Positions 56,195 to 64,000 of a stretch of 64,000 nucleotides of DNA are shown here, piece by piece. Source of the stretch: Silene latifolia (lineage: Eukaryota; Streptophyta; Magnoliopsida; Caryophyllales; Caryophyllaceae); NCBI RefSeq assembly GCF_048544455.1, contig NC_133534.1, positions 90,797,637 to 90,861,636 of the forward strand, written 5' to 3'. The first letter of the stretch is position 1; each line of letters begins with the position of its first letter. A model generated the notes under the pieces. That model worked only from the letters and a program-made list of their open reading frames with translations, made no database searches and was not told where the DNA came from. The translations under genes were made by a program, and so were the position numbers.

Positions 56195-58264
56195 CTACTC
56201 CAGATCAATGTGCTCCACAGCCCCATAAGTAGCTGCCTGAGTAGTAGGAACATGAGAAGTCACCTCTTCCTCAGCATCTGAAGCACCAGCAGGGACATCA
56301 CCTTCCCCCTCCAGACCAGCCAATAAGTCCTGATTCAGACCCTCAGGGAAGTCAGCAGCAAGTTTCTCCTCTTCTTCTCCCAGATCCCAGGCCAGGTGTT
56401 CCTCACTCTGAAACGCCTTTATACATTCAATTTTGGTTTCCAGATCAGCATAGGCAAGAGCGTTCATCAGAGTGTTCCCAACGTCAATATTCTTTTCCTT
56501 CAACACCTGAACCTCTGAGACCAGGGAAGCTTTGTCATCCAGAACCTGAGAGAGGCGAGTCTCAGCATCAGAAGCACGTTTCTCAGCATCAGAAGCATAA
56601 CCTTCAGCATCAGAAGCGCGCCCTTCAGCATCAGGAAGGCTAGTTTAAAGTTTCTGCTTCTGAGCAGCTTCCTCCAACAACAAACTCTGGGCTGTATCCA
56701 ACTCGGTCTGGATCCTAAGCTTGCCTTCTTTAGCCGCCTTCACCTGCTCTAGAATCTCAGCCCTCTCTGCTTCCAAGGGAGAAATATTCTTCCGCAGAAA
56801 CAGAGCCATCTGAAAAGACTGCTAACCACAAGCAATGGACTCAAAAAAAAAAATATTCACCTCGAAGGAATGCTCCGCAGCATGATCCACCAGATCACCC
56901 AAAGCTCTTTTTCCCAGAGCAGATCTGGGAGCAGGAAACAACATTTAACCCATCAGACCCAGGTCACGAGCAGATTTGGTCCTGCCAAAGTCTCCTGGAA
57001 ATTTGAATGCTACATCGGGAGGACCCTCAGGAGCAGAAGTAGAGCCAAGAACAGGGGTGGATTCAGCAGTTGGACTGGGCTCAGAAGCAGGTTCACTCCC
57101 AGAAGCAAAAACACGAGAAGGAACACACCATGGAATGGGAGGCTTCATATCAAGGGGAGTAACCTCAATTGGATTCTGTTATGCGGTCTGGCCAGCAGCA
57201 GACCTGCTTTTTGAACGAGTCCGGCAGTTAGAAGCAGGGGCAGTGTTCATCTTCTCAGCTAGTTTGGAAGGACCTTCAGCACACATCCTTTCCCTTAGAG
57301 CTAGAACATCAGCAAGTGAAGCCTTGGATTTTTGCAGAGCCAGGGGGCAAGAGAGGCATGATCATAAGCAGAAAACCACGATATCACCAGAAGCAGAAAA
57401 CATTGTGGAAAATGGGACAACGTACCAGTTGACATTGATTCACCTTCCTCTTCTAGTTCCACCTCTTCGTTCTCCTCCTTCGAAGTATGAGGCAGAATCC
57501 TGGACCAGGTATTGGAAGCTTCTATGTTCGAGTGGAGGACCACAGAGCTTGGTAATGGATGAAACTTCATCGGGGGACGGGGTTAAATGAAGCAGACCTA
57601 CACAAAAAACCATGTAAGGAAATATAAGAATCAAATGCGAGAAATAAAGAAACTAGGGCATGCAAGTACCGTGAGTAGACCGCCAGGCGTTGGCAATGTA
57701 GTCGGTAGGAGGTGGCAGTGTGCTAACTTTGACAAAAATAAAATGAGTGAACCACTTGCTATCATCGACTTTCACTGGGAAAATAATGCAATTTTCCTCA
57801 CCATCCCGGCCTCGGATGGTCACTTGGCCTCGGCTAAGAGATTTAACGGAGAACAAGTGAGCAAGATCCGAAAGGCCGATGTCATAGCCAAAGCGGCTAT
57901 TCATGGCACAAATCGCAAGCAGAATCCACCAAGCGTAGGGAGCAACTTGACAGATGGCCAAGTGATTGAGATTCAAGGACTCTTGAATTAAAGGCGGAAG
58001 CGGAAACCTAAGACCCAGGCGGAATGCATACTCAAACAAGCATATCCACCCCGTTCGCACAAAGTCAGCTTTTTGGCCGGGGATTGGGATATAAAACTCC
58101 ACCTGATCGGAAAACCTAAACATCTCCTTATTATGTGCGAGGTCATCCGCGGTAAACACCGAATCACACGAGTGCTTGGCGGATAGGATACCGCCGGAAG
58201 GGAAAAGGTCAGGCGACCTACGGGGATCCGAGGTAGAAGAAAGAGGTGCGATTTCTTGTGACAT
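56195..58264 (-). pseudogene. antisense additional ORF of the Tat element (multi-exon, broken)
   Basis: Lies between integrase and the 3' LTR on the opposite strand. From ATG at 58262-58264 (MSQEIAPLSSTSDPRRSPD) the first exon holds GWICLFEYAFRLGLRFPLPP and ICQVAPYAWWILLAICAM, which resembles the 'putative gypsy type transposon' domain of plants (PF04195 type). A donor-like GGTACTTG at 57670 and an acceptor-like GTGTAG at 57598-57600 suggest a 72-bp intron. Later pieces are acidic (EENEEVELEEEGES), then Ser/Pro-rich, and the last (56195-56830) is a coiled coil with ASDAE repeats. Antisense ORFs in this place are known from Tat elements. Its function is unknown. One TAA in the repeat part (near 56647) breaks the last exon. 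Confidence 0.75.
56560..56650 (-). repeat. 21-bp coding repeat (ASDAE)
   Basis: Four or five copies of a unit translated A-S-D-A-E-x-x in the antisense ORF, 21 bp each. Heptad length fits a coiled coil. Confidence 0.75.
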
Positions 58265-58550
58265 AGTAAGGTAAAGAAAGGAAAGAGAAAAAGCAAAGTG
58301 GAGGACGGTGTACCTGTTGCAGCGGCCGAAGAAGAAGAGTTTGATTGATGGGAAGTTGAAAGGGATTAACATAGAGAAAAAGAAATTGGGGGTACCAAGG
58401 AGTTGAAATAAGGAAAGGAGTTTGTGGGGAAGTCAGATGCAAAGTGGCGGTTTAGAAAACATTAATTGGGAAGTTACAAAGTCGATATAACAGTTAAACT
58501 TCGTCAGTTCTCGGCGTCTCGAGGAGGAACGCCTAAAATATTTTGAGACG

Positions 58551-58566
58551 AAAATTTGGGGGCAAT
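58551..58566 (+). other. polypurine tract of the Tat element
   Basis: AAATTTGGGGGCAAT is directly before the 3' LTR. Confidence 0.85.
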
Positions 58567-59191
58567 TGTTGGGGATAAAATATCAAAGTTTTTACCCATG
58601 ATGACGTGGCGCTCGTTCTTTGGCGGAAGGAAAGGCAAAGGGATTGATGAGGTAGACAAGGTGGGACCATAGGATGAAAGCTAAACAAACACAATTTATG
58701 TTAATAAATCCACATGAAAAAGAGAGTGGGGTCTTTGACTATTTCACCAACTACTTTCTAATGATAAGCAACTACTCCCTATTTTCCAGGACCAGACACA
58801 GGAATATAGCAGCAGAGGCAAACAGGAGTTGGAGATTGCAACCCTAGCAACCACAACTATATAAAGATGGGAACGTCATATTAAGAAGGGGTATTCAACA
58901 CTCTAGTACTCAACATTCCATCTACACTTAGCAATATCTCACTAGCAAAATAAGTCTTTTATTTTCTTACTCGCGTAATACCATCCTGATTATAGTGCCA
59001 AAATGGTGGGATTCCGACTCCCCCCGCCGTTGTTCCCACATCGGATTTTCCGCGTCACCAAAACTTCTCATGTCAACCTTTCAATTCATTCGTTCATTAA
59101 ATTCATCATATATATATATCGTCTTAGGCCATAGATTATTCACTATCACCCATTAATTAAAATTAATAGTCGGTAAAGTTTTACCAAAACA
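58567..59191 (+). repeat. Tat element 3' LTR (625 bp)
   Basis: Starts TGTTGGGGATAAAATATC and ends TTACCAAAACA, followed by the TCAAT duplication. Keeps the 66-bp stretch missing from the 5' copy. TATATAAAG lies at 58858-58866. Confidence 0.93.
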
Positions 59192-59633
59192 TCAATCATA
59201 TCAACAAAATAAGAGCATCAGAGTTATTCCTTCAAGATGAAAAGAATGAACACTCACCATGAAAGTGGATCAATAAGCTATAAAAAATGGGAATGGGTAA
59301 GGATGAATCCTTTCAAATAGATTATGAAGGGTCACCAAAACCAATAGTTGTGCGGCAGCCTTCTTTTTCCAGAATGAGGGGAAGCTCTGGTCAAATTTAG
59401 GGTCCACAAAATGTGATATTCCCGGGATGTGATAAGGTTGACTTAATTTAGTAGTACACATACAAAATAGAAAAGGCATAATTAGTTTAACCCCCTTTTT
59501 TATAAGAAACATAAAAATAAAATAAAATTTTGCTTTATTAAAATTACAGACAATATTATAAACTCGATAAATCTAAAAATAAAATAAGCAAACAAATATA
59601 AAGTATCTATAATATTTGGGGTATTACACTGTC

Positions 59634-61312
59634 GACGAAGCTTCTTCCTTTCCTTACAGACTTGATTAGCCTGGGTCAATTGGACTGAGTTACTCCTAGC
59701 TTCGCGGTCCTCATATGGTACATGAGGGTCATGGTTCGTCCCGAGCTGATGGAGAAGGGGACCTCTTCTGCTACTGTCGGATCAGGTCTCATTTTGGAGG
59801 TTTGAACCTTCATTTACTTCTTTTATTTATGAATTTGTTGAATTTTAGAAATGATAAAACACTTCACAAATGAAAGATCAATTATTTAAGATAGAAAGTG
59901 GCTAATAACGAAGGATCATTTTGAATATGAATCGAAATAGGAATTTTGAAAGATTATTTTAAATAAATTTGAATTGTTGGAATGAGAGATTATTTAAAAT
60001 AAATAAATAATAGACAATGAAAGATCATTTTGAATAGGAGTTGAAATATTGGAGAATTGTATGATAGGTCATTTTTAAATAGAAAATTGGATTTTCTCGA
60101 AATTTTGAATTGAATTAAAGATTATTCTTGAATGTATGACCATCAATCATGAATGATCGTTTCTTCTTCTACTCATGGGTGTACTTGTACTTCCCTGACT
60201 TCGCTCCCAAGAGAGTTGCGGACGTGGCGAGGGAGTACCCCATAGTTAGAGACTGGATCATGTGTCGGCAAGAAGGGCCAGTTGTCTTCTTATGACACCT
60301 GCAGGAGGGGTGTTAACGCTATGCTGCTTGACAATGTAAGCACTTTTACCTTACTTTCGATTTTATTTGCCTTTTTTGAATGGTAGTGATCATAGGAATG
60401 ACCTTTGGTATCCCTTTCATTTGGTGCCGAGACCTTGGGAGGACTACGCTGGCGCTCCAAATTTCGTAGCCGATGTTCTCTGACCTAGGTGTTCGAGTAG
60501 GCTGCTTCTGACGACGCCTATGGGATCTGTGTGGTACCTGGGTGAGCGGTTGGCTTGACAGTGCCTCCGTGACGCTTTTGCGATTCCCATGGATCCTCCA
60601 CAAACGATTTTTAGGGAGCCTTAAGAGACTTAGAGGATGGCTAACCTCGCAGGAGCGAGCGGCGACGCTCTTCTCCTTCCCGAGCTCGAGTACTCAGAGT
60701 TTGTGCGAAAGAGCCTTGCGTAATGGCTGATAGTGGTAAGTATACCTTTTTTCTTGACCATTTGAAACGATGAATTTGAATATAGCTTGAAAATGATAAT
60801 TTTGATTTGGGACGAGATCGAGGTGGCGGCCATCGTGCCCCCAGCTTTTCCTAAGACGCTAGAGCACCTAGGGTGGGCTGGCACGACGCTGCTTATAGAG
60901 ATCCCGTCTTTCACTGAGACGGTGACAGAGGCTGGACTCGACGAGTGGCAACACGTCGTGAGGAGGGTAAGCCCCCATGTTAGTCTGTCTTTTTCCTCTT
61001 TTTAAATGATCCTGTAAGAACACGACATTAATCCTGGTTTTATTATCTTTGAAATGGACATGTAGGTGGCATCGTCGAGGCACGCGGAGCTTTGGAGGAT
61101 GCCAAACCGGCTGCGAGCTACGGCTGTGGCAGCGATTTCAGGTGGCCCTGGTCGGCAGGTATGAACCTCCCTTTCTTTCTCTCTTGATATGCATGAACAT
61201 TTAAATTACTTTTAGAGTCCTTGCTTTTCTATGCCATGTTTACTATTACTTATCGGCCTTCTTGAGGCAATGGTGGCAGAGTTGAGGGGTCATCTGGCTA
61301 ATCATCGTAGCT
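59634..61312 (+). pseudogene. PMD pseudogene, 3' part after the 31-kb insertion
   Basis: Coding resemblance resumes right after the target duplication (59629-59633): TKLLPFLTDLISLGQLDW, the conserved PMD stretch. Later pieces are YLYFPDFAPKRVADVAREYP (about 60186), PFHLVPRPWEDYAGAPNFVADVL (about 60412-60480), then a block including LFLPELEYSEF-like residues (about 60670), PAFPKTLEHLGWAGTTLL (60841-60900), a VASSRHAELWRMPNRLRA piece after an ATGTAG acceptor (61065), and a last AMVAELRGHL near 61270. Introns are AT-rich and phase is partly kept, but stops and frameshifts (for example near 59750 and 60295) break it. It is the same gene as 27382-28276. Confidence 0.65.
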
Positions 61313-62223
61313 AGACTTGTATTTTTGTACATTTGTTTTGCTTTCGGGCACAAGCTCAAATTTTGTTGTACATATGAACGTTTGATGTGTATATATGATG
61401 GCCTGCGAGCCATTTACTGCTGCTGGGTGTACAATCTTTCCTACCTGCAGGTTAGCTTGGAAACAAGTTTGGCATTTTTACGGTTTACGCTGTCATGCTA
61501 CCCAAATTCACATAAAAATGCAAATAGAACACATCTAGCATAAAAAACTGGCCTAAACAGCAGAAAATGTAACTTGATCAAGTTGAAAAGAATGTAGAAA
61601 TAAAGGAAATGTAGTGAAAAAGAAAAAAGTTCCCCATACTGAGAAAAAAATGTCTCGACGCGCGACAGACAACAGGAGTGCTTCCCCTAAAAAAATGAAA
61701 AAATGAAAAAAAAAAAAAATTAAGTGTAAAGAAGTTGAAAAGAAAAAAAGTAAGGGAGCAAAATGATTCCCCAAAAAATAAAAAAATAATTGAAATGAAT
61801 AAGTGTGTTTGAGACGAAATGTGAAATGACGATATCGTCTCGAAAAGCAATCCCGTGTTGGAATCGGATTCCTTAACAAAATCGGAGTAAAAAATTGGTA
61901 AGGGAAAAAAAAATTCCGTATATTACCAAAATATATTCCTATCGGAATAGGAAAGAAATGCTAAAACTGGAATAGGAAAGATCCTTGCGGATTTAGCAGG
62001 AAACTTGGCTGGGGAAGAGGCGCAGCAAGAGCTGCGGTGCTTCCTAAGGCCGCAGCATTTGATGCGTTATTTCCCCAGTTGGTCTCTTCCTGAGCAAATT
62101 TAGGAAAGGCCGAATAGTATAAATAGAGGCCACGATTTACCTTCTATTCTCACAATTCTTCCCTCCATTACTCTATGGCTTATCAAATATAATAATTCTC
62201 TCCAAAAAAATATTTCCTAGAAT
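61313..62223 (+). other. spacer, LTR-like, with a TATA box before the last ORF
   Basis: The first part may be 3' untranslated sequence of the PMD gene. A-rich stretches lie at 61610-61800. At 62015-62075 is a GAAGAGGCGCAGCA hairpin module like those in the Tat LTRs, and TATAAATAG stands at 62118-62126, about 100 bp before the first ATG. This suggests the U3 part of another Tat-like LTR, or a promoter derived from one. Confidence 0.55.
62118..62126 (+). promoter_or_regulatory. TATA box candidate
   Basis: AGTATAAATAGAGGCC is a near-consensus plant TATA box. It lies about 100 bp before the ATG of the following broken ORF. Confidence 0.6.
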
Positions 62224-63718
62224 ATGGATGCTTTTGAATCCCGACACAAAGAATGAACCAATAAGTTTTCGAACGCGGGGAAGGATGACATGGGCATTTT
62301 TGAATCAATCATCAGCTTAAAACAAGTAAAAGTGGTAAGACCGTTTCTTGATGCTTGTCTGGAGTATTGGAACCCGAATTATCATGTTTTCGCCTTTCCT
62401 GGAGGTGAAATTTGTCCTTTTCCAGAAGAATTTCAGCAATTGGCGGGTGGGATATAGAAAATCTTCCGGCCTTACCATCTAGTTCTCAAGGATATAATAA
62501 AAAATTTAAGGACTTTCTAGGATTGACCAAAGCTGAGGTGGACAGTCTTGTAACCTCTAAGGGTGTGCGAATGTTTGACTTTGTGGACCATTTCATAGAT
62601 ATGGAGGACCCTTCTATTTATTATGCTGCGAGGCACAAAGCCTTTGGATTTTGCCTTTTTCATTGCTTTGTCTTGAAAGGCCATGTTGATGCGGAAATGA
62701 GAGGTGACCCACGATTTTTGGCTATTATTGAGCAATTGGAACTGCGCAAGAGCCGAGCTTGCTTGGTATTAGCAGAGACTATCTTGGGGTTGGATAACTG
62801 AAAGGCACAACGCGAGCTCTCGTACCTTGGAAGTCCTATCATTTTACAGGTAAAATGCCTCCATCTTCTTTTTCTTTTCGTCCTTTCTTTTTATTTTATT
62901 TTTACATGAGACGGGTAACATTAACACTTGTCTCCATTTTGCAGATTTGGCTAATGGAAAGGCTAAAATTGATCGAGCCCCCAGTTGATATGCCTGGATA
63001 TCGATCACGATCGATCGTGATGAGGATGAGGCTATACATGGTGGATTTTACTCGAGTTTGGAACTAGTGGGAGAACAAACTAAAGAACGAAGGAGGTCCG
63101 TTGATTAGATTGATTGTCCCTTGGTGGCACCTCAGGGCGTTGACAGGATGATCATCTCTTGATCGTACTCGGTTTATTCATATCCCAGGTTTAGAGTTTA
63201 TGGTCAACATTTTCCCCGAGAGACTGATGAGGCAAGTTGGCATGAAACAGAAAATCCCTAAGCATGATACCATTCCGCGGACTGCTTTGGCACACACTTC
63301 TGAGACCTACTGTGAATGGGCATTGTGTTGGACCCAAAGGAACATGTGGTTTATGCCGGTCCTTCTTTGTTCGTTGTGGGTGCCGGATTGTTATTTGCAG
63401 TGGGCCAAGGTTAACACCTCGGAGCGTGGGAAGTTGAGAAAGCATAAGCCGATTGACTACATGATCCGGGAAGTGGCAAAAGAGAACCAGAAATACTTGA
63501 CGGAAGAAGAAGAAGAAGCTGGATTCCGAGTCGTCCGCCCGAAGAAGAAACCAAAGAATGCTCCTTTCGAGAAGATTATTGTAGATCGAAATGGAAAGAC
63601 TAGGCCTCGAGAAAGACCATTGGTGATTAGGTCAGAGATAACGCAAGAGTGTCCTCCTCGAGGTCTAGACATGAATTATGACAAAAATGATAAAGGCAAA
63701 GGGAAGATGGAAGAATAG
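62224..63718 (+). pseudogene. plant retroelement-type ORF (DUF7745-like), broken
   Basis: From ATG 62224 the pieces are VRPFLDACLEYWNPNYHVF and CPFPEEFQQLAGG, then (after a frameshift near 62448) the open frame 62412-62801 with DFLGLTKAEVDSLV and MFDFVDHFIDMED. An intron-like gap (about 62849-62944, ending TTTTGCAG) follows, then IWLMERLKLIEPPVDMPGYR, then FPERLMRQVGMKQKIPKHD and CEWALCWTQRNMWFMPVLL, and a charged Lys/Glu-rich tail ending at 63716-63718. It resembles proteins found before or in gag of Tat/Ogre-like plant elements (DUF7745 type, from memory). Stops at 62254 and near 63066 break it. Confidence 0.6.
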
Positions 63719-64000
63719 AAATAGCCTAAGTTCTTTATTAGTATTTATTATTCATTATTGTTGTAATAAATGGCGGGATTTTTAGAGTCCTAGTCTAGCA
63801 TTTTATTTCAGCATTCTTATATTATTATTTGGCATACTACTAATAGGTGAATAAACCGATTGTTTTCAGTTAGGAACGCAAAAATCAATTCCCTTTATTT
63901 ATTCTTTCGAATTCCAAGTGCCAAAGCAAATGTCTTTTTATTTACATTTTTGATTAAAATTGATTGGGTTGTATCCTGTGAAGGATTGCCTACGTATTCA
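63719..64000 (+). other. AT-rich tail after the last ORF
   Basis: No coding or structural feature is clear. The last line (GAAGGATTGCCTACGTATTC) resembles conserved Tat-type sequence, so an element probably continues past the window edge. Confidence 0.4.

Larger units (their letters stand above)
31227..59191 (+). mobile_element. Tat-type Ty3/gypsy element with nested insertions, TSD TCAAT
   Basis: LTRs at 31227-31790 and 58567-59191 flank gag, protease, RT, RNase H, a second RNase H and integrase on plus, and an antisense ORF after integrase. TCAAT duplications sit at 31222-31226 and 59192-59196. The second, archaeal-type RNase H between the RT-linked RNase H and integrase is the hallmark of the Tat clade. 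Copia material (37117-38425 and 39121-54691) interrupts integrase. Stops, mostly TAG, and some frameshifts make it non-functional. Confidence 0.92.
28277..59628. mobile_element. outer TG..CA element of ~3.4 kb (probable solo LTR), split by the nest
   Basis: The left edge is TGTAACACCC, the right edge GGGGTATTACA, and both are flanked by a perfect CTGTC (28272-28276, 59629-59633). Without the inner element the insert is 28277-31226 plus 59197-59628, about 3.38 kb. The two parts do not resemble one another, so they are not an LTR pair but the two ends of one unit. There is no supported frame. Short inverted ends and a 5-bp duplication fit a solo LTR, probably Ty3/gypsy. A DNA transposon cannot be excluded from this alone. 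Confidence 0.7.

Noticed and set aside
56870..57991. plus-strand frames of 114, 204 and 134 codons
   Set aside because: They are antisense shadows of the additional ORF, whose minus-strand reading has domain resemblance and splice-like sites.
28277..59628. 28.3-31.2 kb and 59.2-59.6 kb as a pair of LTRs of one element
   Set aside because: Edges and duplication match, but the two stretches do not resemble each other, so they are the two ends of one interrupted unit.
61553..61879. minus frames rich in Phe and Leu
   Set aside because: They come from A-rich DNA on plus and have no domain or conserved start.
1..64000. tRNA, rRNA or organelle genes
   Set aside because: I saw no cloverleaf with the usual A and B boxes and no rRNA-like blocks; tRNA-like strings are only primer binding sites.

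Overview
The window is plant nuclear DNA, almost entirely LTR retrotransposon. Reasons: plant Ty1/copia and Ty3/gypsy LTRs, tRNA-type primer binding sites, polypurine tracts, a plant mobile domain (PMD) pseudogene with introns, and AT-rich decayed spacers. A eudicot is likely. A Caryophyllales source (Silene-like) is only a guess from the style of the Tat and Athila elements. I see no tRNA, rRNA, CRISPR array, bacterial operon or convincingly active host gene.

Left half (1-26.4 kb): two Tat-type LTRs of about 2.29 kb lie in opposite orientation (593-11564 on plus, 14887-25652 on minus). Each has a polypurine tract before it and a primer binding site after it. The plus LTR is split by a decayed Copia element (1120-9804). 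The minus LTR is split by a young, pol-less Athila-type element (16545-25011, TSD CACGT). Between the two Tat copies is a decayed Athila-like gag-protease fragment on the minus strand (about 11.64-14.64 kb).

Right half (26.4-61.3 kb): a PMD pseudogene is split in its second recognisable exon by a 31-kb nest. From outside in: a TG..CA, LTR-like 3.4-kb element (28277-59628, TSD CTGTC); inside it a Tat-type Ty3/gypsy element (31227-59191, TSD TCAAT) with gag, protease, RT, two RNase H domains, integrase and an antisense additional ORF; inside its integrase, Copia LTR material (TSD GTTTG) with a minus-strand Copia element; inside that Copia 5' leader, a short element with one intact 564-codon ORF (44125-51698, TSD GACGG). 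The integrase 3' end occurs twice (38426-39117 and 54692-55382), each time directly after a Copia LTR, so a rearrangement followed the Copia insertion.

Right end (61.3-64 kb): a spacer, a TATA box and a broken, intron-containing ORF of the type carried by Tat/Ogre-like elements.

Most coding regions are frameshifted or stopped. The clear exceptions are the 564-codon ORF at 46776-48470 and long pieces of the 16.5-25 kb element. The most unusual signal is a set of TCGATCGA palindromes arranged in pairs exactly 21 bp apart.
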